DNA from: Strobilurus pachycystidiatus
Lineage: Eukaryota > Basidiomycota > Agaricomycetes > Agaricales > Physalacriaceae
Assembly: GCA_019915135.1 (NCBI GenBank)
Contig: JAHLMK010000004.1
Span: 806,001-870,000, forward strand
Reading direction: 5' to 3'
Length of the DNA: 64,000 bases
The notes below the pieces were generated by a model that saw only the letters and a program-made list of their open reading frames with translations, was not told the origin of the DNA and ran no database searches. Made by a program: the position numbers and the translations under genes. Positions 35,714 to 46,748 of this stretch are shown here, in pieces. Positions within the stretch are counted from its first letter, which is position 1; every line of letters starts with the position of its first letter.

Positions 35714-36868
35714 CTATGACTCGAAAACGAAGCTAGCTCCAACCTTGGAGACGATGTCAGCATGGCAAGGAAGGGAGGAGGCGGAGCAACAAACCTTGTG
35801 GACGGGTCCGACGCTGGGGGTCACATCGTTGAACTTCTGGGTGTCGAGGGCAAGGCCGAAAGTAGCCTTGAGACCAGGGCGAAGGATCTGGGTGTAACCT
35901 GGATGACAGTCAACGACCAAAGCTGTCAGAGTAAACGCATGTGCCGTACCGAGGGCAACAACACCGCTGTTGTTGATTTTAGCCTTGAGGGAAGCACCAG
36001 AGGCCTGGTCGAGGATGCTACAGGCGGATTAGAACGAGCCTATCTTCAGAAATGAGATACACACGTCTTTCCACCAACTTCGAGAGCAACACCGCCGTGG
36101 GTAGCCTTGTGATCGTAGACAGCCTTGGCACCAGCCTCGACATCCTTGTTGACGCGGTGGTAGTAGCTGGCGGTGAAGGTCTTGAAGTTGTTGAGACCGT
36201 GAGCGGTGACAGCGTATTCGGCAGCGTTGTAGCCAATGGCAGCAGCGTAGCGAGAGACTGTGCCTTCGGTGACGTTGTAGGCAGCCTCAGCACCAACGAG
36301 GAAACCGTCGCGACCGACAACGGTGTCGGCGGTGAGAAGGGGGCCCTGCGGATGAGAATGAGTACAAACGACGCGTAGCATAGGCAGAATTTTTGTTCAC
36401 CTTGAAGACATCGAGAGCGGCGCGGGTGTGGAAGCCAGACTGCTTGAAGGCAGCGTTGAGAACAGCGGCCTTGCTGCCCTTGTCAGGCTGGAGGGTGGTG
36501 TTCAAGTCGAGCTTGAGACCCTTGGCGAAAGAGTTGTCGAGCTCAAACAGGGACTTCAGGACATTGTTGGTGGTCCAGGTCTGGGTGTAAGTGAGACCGT
36601 AAGGTTTGTGGGCGTATTTGGTCTCGATGTCGCCAGCAATGATGCCAGACTTGTTGTCCTGAGTACCACCGGCCTTGAAGACGACACCAGAAGGCGTCTT
36701 GGTCTTCACTTCAATGGCAGTGCCCGTGAAGGGGAAGTCCTTGTTCAGCAAGTCGTTGGACGACTTTCCGAGATCCTGAAAAAAGAAAAATTAAACCACG
36801 AAAAAGGCGCTGGAATGACAGCGGGAATGTACCTTCCAGGACGGTGGGACGGGTTGAGGGAGAGACAT
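35714..36868 (-). CDS. POR1: Mitochondrial outer-membrane porin (VDAC)
   Basis: Forms the voltage-dependent anion channel of the outer mitochondrial membrane for metabolite exchange. A short first exon (36868 to 36833) encodes MSLPQPVPPSWK, followed by KSSNDLLNKDFPFTG, the typical VDAC N-terminal helix region. Beta strands follow: AIEVKTKTPSGVVFKAGGT, IIAGDIETKYAHK, GLTYTQTWTTNNVL, LDLNTTLQPDKGSKAA, GPLLTADTVVGRDGFLVGAE, SYYHRVNKDVEAGAKAVYD and ATFGLALDTQKF. The C-terminus is VGASFVFES. Residue count is close to the usual ~283-295. Five or more introns of about 50 nt. A constitutive housekeeping gene by family knowledge. Confidence 0.92.
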
Positions 36869-37181
36869 GATGGGCTTCGCAGGAGTGGAGGAGAAAAACA
36901 AGACACGACAGCAATGTATACGCCCAACGTGAGAAATCGGATCAATTTTGCGCCGGATCTACTCGCGACAAATGACGCGACCGGCATTTCAGCCTGCACG
37001 AATATTGAAGCTTTCAAGTCACAAGGAGTCGGGGGGTACTACCATGACAACAGGGAAAAAAGAAGGTATATTCGATTGCAATAAATACGAAGGAATGAGA
37101 TGGGAATGAGTTCGTAGGATATCGTCAAGTGGCCTTGTAAGTAAGCACACAATGCGTTTACTGTCCATTGCTCAAGTCTTC
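36869..37181. other. Intergenic region
   Basis: 313 bp holding the porin promoter and the 3' flank of the metalloprotease. Nothing further recognised. Confidence 0.35.
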
Positions 37182-38322
37182 TTAAACGTCCACGCCGCGG
37201 TATGTGCGCATCTGGTCCTGCAGACGGGTACTTTGTCCAGCTGTGAACTCGGTCATGCAAGAGTCATACGAGTAATCCATATAGTTGTCTGTAGATTCGA
37301 GTTATACATTTGGAACGCGAGTAGAACTGGGGTCTGCTCACGGATGGGGTCAACGCCTTCAGAAGAGCAAGTGTCTTTAGAAGCAGGGCATCCACTCGCT
37401 ACCAGAAACCATTAGATCAGGTCAGGATGCATGCATTGGAATCACGAACTCGGTGTCGACTCGGCAGGCGTATCATCGACCTCATCGCCATCTCCACTGC
37501 AGCCTCCCTGGAAGGTGTGGTAGAGACCAACCCAGTGCCCAGCTTCATGCGTGAGAGTCTGGCCCTCGTTGTAGTTCTCAGTGGCTCCTCCAGGCAGAGA
37601 CGAGAACAGAATCACGACGCCATCATCCTTGGGTGCGCTGTCGTAGTCGGAAGGGAAGGTGGCATAACCCAACAGTCCTTCGCCGCTTCCTGACTGGAAG
37701 CCGACAGTGTACACGTTGAGCGTGCTCGCATCACCCTTTCGCAGCTCTTCCTTCATGTCGGTTTGGGTCGAGCTAAGTGTCATTGTCAGCGATATGCGAT
37801 GAATTGCGAGAAAACACGCTTACTCGTCAGGTCCAACGTCAGTGAACCACTCAGCATTATGCACGTAATCCGTATTTGCCAATGTAAAGGAGAGGCCAGT
37901 GCTGCCATACGCATCGTTCAAGACATCAATTTGGTCAGTGATCTGACTCTTACTGGAGTAGCAAGTTATATCAGTGATGAATTTTGACGATGACAGGATG
38001 TCTTACGGGACATAACCGCCCTCCTCGGTCTCCTCAGAGTAGATGACATGGAAGTAGACATCGATATCCGCTGCTGCTGCAGCAATCGAATCACTCTTCG
38101 CGACCTTGTTGGCGGCAAAGTGACTCTCCGCGGCGCTCTTCTTCTCGTCGCTGATGTTAGTACCGCAACGACTGGAACAGGAACAGTCAGCAATGAACAG
38201 AGGGCGCGACGCGCATGGGGAAACACGAACGTTATGGATTGCCTGGGCTTCACAAGGCCATCAAGAGGCGAAGCGAAGACACTGGAGCCGGCAAGGAGAG
38301 AGAGAAGGACGGCAGCGAACAT
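37182..38322 (-). CDS. Secreted zinc metalloprotease, M43 (pappalysin/MEP1-like)
   Basis: Predicted extracellular protease. ATG at 38322 begins a signal peptide ([18 protein letters not shown]). A short propeptide follows, then [15 protein letters not shown] and [13 protein letters not shown]. The catalytic zinc site is [20 protein letters not shown], matching HExxHxxGxxH, and is followed by [10 protein letters not shown]. The Met-turn block [18 protein letters not shown] is reached after two introns whose junctions restore the frame (DPIHNYMDYS). The C-terminus is RTYRGVDV, stop at 37182. Paired cysteines fit M43B fungal extracellular metalloproteases. Length about 280 residues, normal for the family. 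Likely used for nutrient acquisition. Confidence 0.9.
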
Positions 38323-39581
38323 GGTGGCAACGACGATGAGAGGATGGGGGCGGTTGTGTAATAGCTACCAAGAAAACACGTCTCTTTATACCCCGCCGGA
38401 GATACGTGATTGAGTACCGAAGAAGGGCCACCTCGAGGTTTGAAACAGCTCGGATAGATAGATGGTTTCAGGGAATTCACCTACCCATAAGGCCTGCTCC
38501 ATCGACCAGCATCGACCAGCATCGGCCTACTCCATCGACGCGAGGAAGCACAGAATGCATTTGTCAATCAGACGAGATCTATACAGCCGTAATTGAGAAA
38601 GACGACAGTGCTATGGGGACGCCGGAGAGCAACGCGTGGATATGCTGTTTTGCGGACAGTTAGGAGGAGGAATCCAATGTCTGTGCACAAAGTCACGAGT
38701 CCTGCGTTCGTCTCTGCAAAGTCATGCTCAGTTCAACCGTAAATAGAGAAGAACAGACCTCGGAGATTACAGGAGTATACAAAGTAAACCCCAGATCGAG
38801 GTATCGGCTTTGATCGAGTCTGCCCACGGGAGACGAACCTGTTGAATTTCGGACTTGAAGGTTCCGAAGTCTATTTCGAATGGGGATGGAGCTGATGTCA
38901 AGAATTCTGACAGTGATAAGCGACCATCTGCCTCCATCTGACCTTTGGAGTTGACTATCCTACCCACGTCGCGGTGGCTCGACTTCGCATGGACGGTGAT
39001 ACATGGCAAGCGCAAGAGCTTCTCCCGGACCGAGTACGGTTGTATGGTTAGGCTCGAAATACCATGATGGCTACATGGTGAATGAGAACGAGGGAAAACA
39101 AAGGCCGGATTGCATGTAGAGTGCGAACCGTCAAAAGGGAGAAACTGAAGGCAAGAACTTGACGGACGTTAGCAAGCAACCTACGAAAGCCAACGGTTTA
39201 GACTTGGGAGCACGAGTGAATGCACCCTGTCCTTTGAGCTTAGGTATCGACGTATCGGCAACCCGCATCGACTTTGATCTACAAGCGATGCATGAACTGA
39301 GGTGGACGTCTAACAAGATCATGATGGACGGGAACATAGAATCATAATGCTCACGTTTGAGTGGGATCAGCGCCTCCGGTAGTACCAGTTCCTTTCGTTC
39401 GGGGCATCCCTCAACTACCATTCATGGATCGTAATTGAGTGAGCGTAATGATTTCGGACGCAGTCCGGATTGACGGAATGAGGATGAAAGATGCAAATCT
39501 CGTTTATTATGCAAGTCAAGATAGATGAGAACTGTAAAATTCGATTTCAATATTGCCAGAAGGATGTAAACAAGCGTACCA
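38323..39581. other. Long intergenic region
   Basis: 1.26 kb with promoter of the metalloprotease and 3' flank of the SDR gene. A short tandem repeat of CATCGACCAG occurs at about 38500-38525. Open frames here (up to 96 codons) overlap on opposite strands and lack recognised domains. Confidence 0.4.
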
Positions 39582-40639
39582 TTAGATAGAAGGGTGATAG
39601 TGGTACTTGTTCTTGGTGATGTAGTTCAACAATGTAGGCCAAAAGGCATACATGATTGGGGCAAAAGACAGCGAAGACGGCAAGATGACCGTCATTTCTT
39701 TATTATCGACCGCCTTGATGCATCGTTTCGCAACGACGCCGACTTTCATCCCAGATTGATTCGGCGCCACTCCGCTAGTATCAACATCAACCGCAGAAGC
39801 GCGGAAAAATCCTTCAACCGTGGCGGGCAGAACGCAAGTGAATGCAATGGAAGGGTGCTCGACAGACATTCCTTGGTAGAGAACAAGTGCCGCAGCTTTG
39901 GTAGCTCCGTACAGACTCCTCGTTGGGGAAGGAACTACGGCAGCTAATGACGAGACAAGGAGAATTGAAGGCGACTTTGAAGAACGCGACAATAAAGGTA
40001 TCTGATCCGAAATGATCAATCAGTAGTCCACTGAAGTATGTGACAAGAGGACTGACGAAGGTCACCGCAACCACAAGTGGGCCATAGTAGTTCACCCTAG
40101 TGGCGGATTCGGCCGCCTGTACTGCTTTGTTGATCCCTTGAGAGTCGATGTCATGTAATTCTGTGGCTCTATCCGGTCGTTCTACTCCAGCTGTTCCTAG
40201 GATTGGTTGCAGAGCTGATACACCTGCAGACACTATTATCGTGTCAAGGCCATTCCATTCTGAACTATTGATCAGGAGGGCTTCAAAGTTACAACTCTGT
40301 GTTCACACCTTGCCCAATCACTTCCCGCAAGGCTATCATGTCATCAACCGAAGAGATATCGCCTGCGACTGAGAGCAATCTGGCGGATCCACATTCCGAA
40401 ATAAGCTCGTCCAGCTTGTCTTTTCGGCGACCGACGATACACACTTTGGCGCCTCTGTCGAGATACTGCTTGGCCACTTCTCGCCCGATGCCCGTCCCTG
40501 CCCCAAGAACAAGCACACGTTCTTCGGCTTGTGATACTTTCGAGAGTCGTGGTGGTGTCCGGGCAAAACGCCACAGCTGCCGCAGCAGGAAGAATGCGGG
40601 AATTCCTGCAAGGAGAACTGTCGAAGTTGTGCTCCTCAT
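39582..40639 (-). CDS. Membrane-anchored short-chain dehydrogenase/reductase
   Basis: Predicted NAD(P)-dependent oxidoreductase of the classical SDR type. ATG at 40639. An N-terminal hydrophobic anchor (STVLLAGIPAFFLLRQLW) precedes the cofactor motif VLVLGAGTGIGREVA, and VCIVGRRKDKLDEL marks the coenzyme preference region. The middle block WNGLDTIIVSAGVSAL stands for NNAG. The catalytic block is SPSILLVSSLAAVVPSPTRSLYGATKAAALV, with Ser and the YxxxK pair. The C-terminus is helical and hydrophobic (LSFAPIMYAFWPTLLNYI). Three exons. Likely faces the ER or lipid droplets because of the anchor. The substrate is not readable; relatives act on ketones or sterol-type lipids. Confidence 0.85.
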
Positions 40640-40900
40640 CGTTTGAGGTCAAGTTCAGAGTCGTAACATAAGGGCCAGGGTAGAGTCTGAGGCTGATCCT
40701 CGAGTGCCTGGGAAAGATGGACACAGAAAACAGAGACGAGAAGAGTAGGGCTTCTGTGTAAATGAGGGCATCGGGATTCGGTAAACCCAAGAGGTTAGCG
40801 TTTTGGACAACGAACGCAACTCGCAAAAATGACCGTGACATTGGTCGGCTCCCGGCCCGCTCACTCACCTTGCCTTCGTTCCACATCATCAGTCTAGGTC
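40640..40900. promoter_or_regulatory. 261-bp divergent promoter
   Basis: Head-to-head start codons of the SDR gene (40639, minus) and the F-box gene (40901, plus) leave 261 bp for both promoters. No distinct motif was recognised. Confidence 0.5.
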
Positions 40901-42100
40901 ATGGCAAACGACCTACCACCAGAAGTCGTCGAAATCATCTTCAAAAATCTCTACTATCGCTCTAATAGCTGGCATAGGCTGCCAGACTACGCGAATTTGC
41001 ACAGTTGTTCTTTGGTCCAAAGATCCTGGGCATATCCTGCACAATCGCTTCTCTTTCGCCATGTTGCATTGATTGATCGGCGGAAACTATCCAGATTCGT
41101 GAAGCACTGCCGCGAACATGAGAAATCGTTGTTCAAGGGCCTCCTTTCTCATGTCCGTCTTCTGTACATCATCCTTGCACCCACGGAAACCAACCCTCAT
41201 CACGAAAACACCTTAGCCGATGTCGCGTATCTTCTGTCCATTATGCCGCGTCTCTATGGTCTGGAAATCAGAGCCACCGGCATTGTTACGCTCCCCCAAT
41301 CATTTCGAGAGACCATTGCCGCCCTTGTCGCCTCCTCTGGTCTACGCATCCGCGCTCTTCGCCTTGTAGAATGCAGCGTTCAGGCACCCCTTCTCTACGA
41401 ACTCATTGCCCTTTTCCCGACTATCAAATGTCTCATCTTTGATGTGGAGGTCGTTGCGCCGCCCTCTGCCCCACCGCCGCCGCAGCTCAATCTCTATGAG
41501 CTATCGCTGCGGCGGTCCCTCTCCGTTCCTATCATAGAATGGCTCCTAGCACACTCGACGAACAGCCTCCGCATCCTGGAATTGCTGGATGTACTCAGCA
41601 GAGAGATGGACACGTTGTTCGAGCGTCTCAGCCCCGGAATCCAATCACTGCGCGTATCCCGCTACTCCAGGGTGACCCCTCACATCATTCGGGGATGTAC
41701 GGATTTGAAGGAATTCGTTACTGTCAATATACCTCCTTTGCTGCAGTTGACCGGGCTGCCGCCTTCCCTTGAATGCATCAACCTTGCGAATTGGGCGACC
41801 AATCTACAGGGGGAGCGCACGGACTGGCAAAGTCTCGCGGACGCGATTCGTAGATTGCCTAATCTCAAAAGGTTTCAATGTGACAGGAAGTCTCGTGAAC
41901 AACCCGAGTTTTCCATCCTCGTTGAAGCATGTCAGACAAGAGGCATCGTGCTAGATGCAGAATCTACCAATAGGTGGCCGGTGTGTCTCTATATCTATCG
42001 CTGTTGCTTGACTAAAATGGGATGTCAGACTGAAGATCCTGTCATCGTCTCTGCCTTTCCGAGGGGAAGGACAACCGACCAGTTTCCGTTGATGAACTAG
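40901..42100 (+). CDS. F-box protein with leucine-rich C-terminus
   Basis: Predicted substrate adaptor of an SCF-type ubiquitin ligase. ATG at 40901 is directly followed by the F-box (MANDLPPEVVEIIFKNLYYR, then LHSCSLVQRSWAYPAQSLLFRHV). The rest is Leu-rich with LRR-like spacing (LPNLKRFQC, LRILELLDV, LRALRLVECSV). Mushroom-forming fungi carry many such genes, mostly of unknown target. The open frame runs 399 codons. A 48-nt stretch near 41982-42029 (GTGTGT..GTCAG) can be an in-frame intron and would shorten the product by 16 residues. It shares a promoter region with the SDR gene. Confidence 0.85.
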   Translation: MANDLPPEVVEIIFKNLYYRSNSWHRLPDYANLHSCSLVQRSWAYPAQSLLFRHVALIDRRKLSRFVKHCREHEKSLFKGLLSHVRLLYIILAPTETNPHHENTLADVAYLLSIMPRLYGLEIRATGIVTLPQSFRETIAALVASSGLRIRALRLVECSVQAPLLYELIALFPTIKCLIFDVEVVAPPSAPPPPQLNLYELSLRRSLSVPIIEWLLAHSTNSLRILELLDVLSREMDTLFERLSPGIQSLRVSRYSRVTPHIIRGCTDLKEFVTVNIPPLLQLTGLPPSLECINLANWATNLQGERTDWQSLADAIRRLPNLKRFQCDRKSREQPEFSILVEACQTRGIVLDAESTNRWPVCLYIYRCCLTKMGCQTEDPVIVSAFPRGRTTDQFPLMN

Positions 42101-42890
42101 TCAGCCCATGAAATATAAGTCAATTCCAAGTATATAAGGAGCGAATACAGCGACACGAATGCAACATTATATTTGCTTCTTGAAGTCTTTGACCGCTGAT
42201 GACTGAATTACGGCTACGCAAGGCCTGGCCGTAAATAACCTGCACAGAGGTTGCATCAGAATCGCGACATTTTCCTCGTCAGTGAACACAAAACTACCGT
42301 CTTCTGCTTTCCCCTTGATGAGTAGGGATCCTTGAGCACAAGTGAACGAGGACCTCACAAAGGGGACCTTGTCAGATCATAAACACCCAGGCGCGTGCCT
42401 GTCCTTCAGATTCACCATACTGGGAGGTCTATCCCAGGCCCCGAGACAAAGTGCTGAGGAGACGGATTTCGAGTTGGGCAATGCGCAATACGCGATAGCA
42501 AAATCCGTCACTGTAGCAGGCACCGTGCATTTGAGGTCCAAGAAGTTCACTGAAGTCTTTCAGCAAAGCTCCTAAAGGATAGGTGGTTGTCGCCTGGTAC
42601 CCAGCCCATGTGTGCATATGCATGTCGACGGATCGGTACGTCTAGCGAATTGAGAGTAGGCACGAGCTTTAACGTTTTAACAGTGGTCCCACCGATCTAC
42701 TACACATTTCTACACCGCTTTTCTGCCTGCGAAGGTTTAACTATAGAGTGAGTTTTGGTAGACGGGTAGTCTTAGGTAGTGCGTGGTTGACTGCGAGAAC
42801 ACTGATTCTGATGTCTGGATTTGAACAGGCCAGCGCCGAGAAAGTTGGGGAACGCCAATTTCGCCCGTGACTGCTTGACATCTTACGGTC
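42101..42890. other. Intergenic region with a weak two-exon candidate on the minus strand
   Basis: 790 bp. On the minus strand, open frames at 42429-42623 (MHMHTWAGYQATTTYPLGAL...) and 42167-42358 (SSFTCAQGSLLIKGKAEDGS...) could be joined to a small protein. No domain is recognised and no clear splice pair was verified, so it is not called as a gene. Confidence 0.25.
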
Positions 42891-44838
42891 ATGTTATCTC
42901 TCCGTCCAGTCTTCCAGCGGTATGGTCAACGTCGATTTCTTGAAACATTTGCTGGGACATCCAAAGGCATACCCCCGCCTCTGAAAGGAATAAAAATCTT
43001 GGATTTGACGCGCGTTTTGGCTGGCCCAACTGCGACTATGCTTTTGGGTGACCTTGGGGCGGATGTCATCAAAGTCGAACAAATCGGCAAAGGAGACGAC
43101 ACTCGTAGGTTCCGTCCACCCGGTAACCTGCTCTGCTCACCCTTGCTAGGCTCCTGGAATCCACCCTCAGCTCCTCTCTTAAAAGACGCCGCCGCCGTTG
43201 ACAGCACTCCCGAATCAGCGTACTTTCTTGCCGTTAACCGAAACAAGCGCTCAATCACCATCAACTTTAAGAATCAGGAGGGCATCGCTGTTCTGCACAA
43301 ACTCGTCGCGCAGGCAGATGTCCTCGTCGAGAACTTCATCTCAGGAAAGCTGGCCGAAATGGGCTTGGGATGGGAGGACTGTCGCAAGATCAACCCGAGA
43401 CTGATCTACGCCTCGATCACGGGTATATAATTGCGTTGCGCACGCGCGCCGGGCGCAAAACATTGATTGCTTTGCTCATACAGGCTATGGACAGACGGGC
43501 CCCTATCGAAAGGCAGCAGGATATGATGTGATTATCGAAGGTGAGGCGGGACTGATGCACATGTATGTAATTTCGCTTCGGTCGTCGCCGCTGCAAAGAA
43601 TGATAATCTAGCACTGGGGAACCGGACCGCCCGCCCGCCAAGGTTGGAGTTGCCGCTACCGACATCGCTACGGGACTGTACACACATGGTGCTATAATGG
43701 CTGCACTCATCTCGCGCCAGCAGACGGGTAAAGGAGTCTGGATTGATTGCAATCTCTTTGAGAGCCAGGTATGTTGTTAATTGCGGATGAAGGAGGTGAT
43801 TCAAAGTCACCACTTGGTCTAGATTGCCGGTCTTGCCAATATTGCGTCCAACTACCTTATCGCCGGCAAGGAAGCCTCGAGGCATGGCACCGCACACCCG
43901 TCTATCGTCCCGTACCAGGTTTTTCCATGCAAAGACGGCTTCATCATGATTGGAGCGGGCAATGACAGACAGGTATGAGTCTCCTTGGTTGCTGAGATGA
44001 CGCAGCTCTGGGTTGCTCGCTATGCCCTCTTATCTGGGGCCGACCTTCTCCTCGAGGTAAGATCGTGGGTAATACTGTGTTGTTATAGTCATTAATCATA
44101 CTGAAAGGGAGTTTACTAGGTCCCTGCAATGTTTGTCTGATGGTGGTGGACAGCGGGCAACCCGGACGCGTTTTCTAATTGCAGTTATTACTAGTTCGCG
44201 TCGCTCTGCACCAAGATCCTCTCACTTCCGGATCTTCCTGCGAATCCCAAGTTTTCGAGTAATAGTAGTCGCGTGCAGAACCGTGAGGAACTGGTGCAGA
44301 TCATCAGTGATGTGCTTTCCACCAAGAATCGGAACGAGTGGCTGGAGATGTTCAAAGGAATAGGGTGGGTTTCGATCTCAAGATTAGCAGTTTCATTCTT
44401 GACAGCATCTCGACGCAGTGTGCCCAATGGGCCAATCAATAACATCAAAGAAACGTTCGAGCATCCTCAGGTGAGTCGTTAAGATGACAATCTCGTGTGG
44501 AAGGTTCTAAGGTGCGTTCCGAAAGGCGTTGGCGCGCAAAGTAACCGTAGAAGTGGACGTAAGTATTTTCTTCATTTGTGACTGTGGCTGATTAGCTTCT
44601 CAAGCACCCCCGCGCTGGAAGAATTAAACTTGTCGCCCCTGCGGTGTCCTATAACGGAGAGAAGATGCCCGTGCGATTGCCTCCCCCGTGGTTATCGCAA
44701 CACACGGAAGAGGTACGAATGCTTCTCGTTCACAAGTGTCTGATAGTCCTGGTGCTTAGACTGATGACCTAGATACTCACGGAACTTGGCTATACGAGGG
44801 AGGAAATTGCAGCACTGCGAGTGCAGGGAGCCATATAA
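42891..44838 (+). CDS. Family III CoA-transferase (SUGCT/CaiB-like), probably mitochondrial
   Basis: Predicted to move CoA between dicarboxylic acids, as in succinyl-CoA:glutarate CoA-transferase. ATG at 42891. The basic N-terminus ([20 protein letters not shown]) suits a mitochondrial targeting peptide. Conserved blocks: [108 protein letters not shown] and [17 protein letters not shown]. The catalytic-type aspartate lies in the [18 protein letters not shown] region. Eight or more exons. One intron at about 43974-44192 is near 220 nt, long for this window. Stop at 44838 (LRVQGAI). Confidence 0.85.
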
Positions 44839-45317
44839 ATGAGGATGTAATGCTTGCCCTGATGTCATTGGGATGATCAATGAAGAACGGGTAGGACCAC
44901 GCTAGCACTCCTCACCGCAGCTCATGCCGGTCTAGCTGTTCAATTATCTCGGGGATTTTGTATGCTGGGCACATTTACGGGACGAGGAGAGCCTAAGGTG
45001 ACAAGTTATGCTACCGCGTCTAGGCAAGACCACAAAAAAGTTTGAATCCATGATGAGGGATTATTAATATGAAATCTGAATGACGTCACATGATAGGCAC
45101 GCCGTGCACTGATCCTCTTCGATTGTCACCCTCATTCGGCCACCAAGGCAGTCGCTTGTTTTCTGTTCTCTTGGTTGAATCTCTGTGTCGCTCAGGGCTC
45201 TTTCTCCCAGCACTCGACAGTCTGTTTTACTGCCTTTTTCTCTCTTTTCTGCGCCCAGATTGACGCACTATCCACTTCGTACCATACCCGTACGAATTCC
45301 CCTACATTCCCCCTTCA
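44839..45317. other. Intergenic region
   Basis: 479 bp; the last 150 bp before the next ATG are pyrimidine-rich, fitting a promoter. Nothing else recognised. Confidence 0.35.
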
Positions 45318-46097
45318 ATGTCGCGCACAGAGACAGCGGCAAGCTCAGAGACGACCGTCGTTTCGCCATCATCACCCGCGGCGCCGGAAACAATACCTAC
45401 CCCCTCCCCAAAGCACGCTGTGTCAGCAGTGGCGGATGCATCAGCAGACACGAAGTCTGGGCCGCCCGCGGACAAGCTGACGAGCAGTGCGGACGCCGAT
45501 GCCTCACCGCCAACGAAGGAAGCGCCTTCGGATGCTGCAGAGAAAGCAACACCAGCGGTGCGCGGAACATCATCCATCGCATCTTATCTCACATCGCCTC
45601 TGCAGGCTGCTCCAGCTCTACCTCAGGCAACAATAGATATGGAGCAGTTCAACCAGATTCTCGACCTTGACGGCGAAGACCCCGAGTGCGAATTCTCTGC
45701 GTCCATGGTTGGCGCTTATTTCGGCCAAGCTGCATCCACGTTCAAGGAGATGGAACAGGCCTTGTACGCCACTCTTATCTCATCACATCTATCGCCGTCT
45801 CATCGTTGCTCCAGAACAGAGAAAGACCTTAGTAAACTTTCAGAACTCGGTCATTTCCTTAAAGGTTCATCCGCCCAGCTAGGCGTCTTCCGGGTGCAGG
45901 CTTCGTGCGAGAAAATTCAACACTACGGCCAGCTAAAGGATCAGGAAAAGAACATCGATCTAACAGATGTTGAGGCGTTGGGGATGATCAGTGGTCTAAT
46001 GGGTACTGTCAAGGTCGAGTACGACACCGCCGAAGCATGGTTGAAGGACTATTTCAAGGAGAAGGGTGTTGATGTGCTCGTGGAAGAGGCCGATTGA
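45318..46097 (+). CDS. YPD1: Histidine-containing phosphotransfer protein, Ypd1-like, with long N-terminal extension
   Basis: Predicted phosphorelay intermediate between hybrid histidine kinases and response regulators (Ssk1/Skn7 type), controlling osmotic and oxidative stress responses. An intron at 45764-45814 is in frame; the spliced product has 242 residues. The HPt four-helix bundle lies in the C-terminal half: FNQILDLDGEDPECEFS, YFGQAASTFKEMEQAL, the phosphorylated-His helix LSELGHFLKGSSAQLGVF, then ASCEKIQHYG. Yeast Ypd1 is about 167 residues. Here some 105 residues of Ser/Thr/Ala/Pro-rich, probably disordered sequence precede the domain. ATG at 45318; the next in-frame Met (at the domain border, TIDMEQF) could be an alternative start. 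Confidence 0.88.
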   Translation: MSRTETAASSETTVVSPSSPAAPETIPTPSPKHAVSAVADASADTKSGPPADKLTSSADADASPPTKEAPSDAAEKATPAVRGTSSIASYLTSPLQAAPALPQATIDMEQFNQILDLDGEDPECEFSASMVGAYFGQAASTFKEMEQALYATLISSHLSPSHRCSRTEKDLSKLSELGHFLKGSSAQLGVFRVQASCEKIQHYGQLKDQEKNIDLTDVEALGMISGLMGTVKVEYDTAEAWLKDYFKEKGVDVLVEEAD

Positions 46098-46748
46098 GTG
46101 GTACGCTCCGCTGTGTATCTCATGCCGACGTTACATAACATGACTGCAATCAGGAGCCATTTATGCCTTCCCGCGACTCTACAAAGGTAGACATGACCAA
46201 AAGGACACCATTACCAGGAGGAGAAGACACGCTTTACTCACCTTTCACGCGTTCTGGGTAATCATACCACCAGTGGGACATGCGATTCCATCTGCTGGAA
46301 AGTTTTTCCATTCTCTTTCTGCCTTCAAATTGGCATATATCTTACACTTCAACCTGCGATGCTTTCGTGTATAATGTCGGATATCTAGCTGTGCCCTCTC
46401 ATTCTCTTCTTCAATGTACTATACTCAACCAGCCAGGATGATCCGACGTCAGTCACAGTTTATAGGATTATGCGCACAACCCTTCGCAAGCATGTCTGAG
46501 AACTTCTGTGAAGAGGCGTTTCGAAGTGTATATATAAAGTTCCTGAGAATTACGGCGTCCTGATATTAGCCGAAAATTGCCAGGAGTCTTATGGACCCGA
46601 GGACAGTGCAGTTCGACGATGTCACAGCACAACGGAGGAAAGTTGGTTGTGAGTTTCCAGTAGTCGCGAGCCTTTCCGTGAACACAGGATCGTACATCTC
46701 CGTGCATTAGTGGTAATATAATAATGATACATAAATGAGATAACATCG
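46098..46748. other. Intergenic region between convergent genes
   Basis: 651 bp of 3' flank for the Ypd1-like (+) and O-fucosyltransferase-like (-) genes. Short open frames only. Confidence 0.35.

Noticed and set aside
36428..37084. 218-codon plus-strand frame
   Set aside because: Antisense to the porin and its promoter; no family features.
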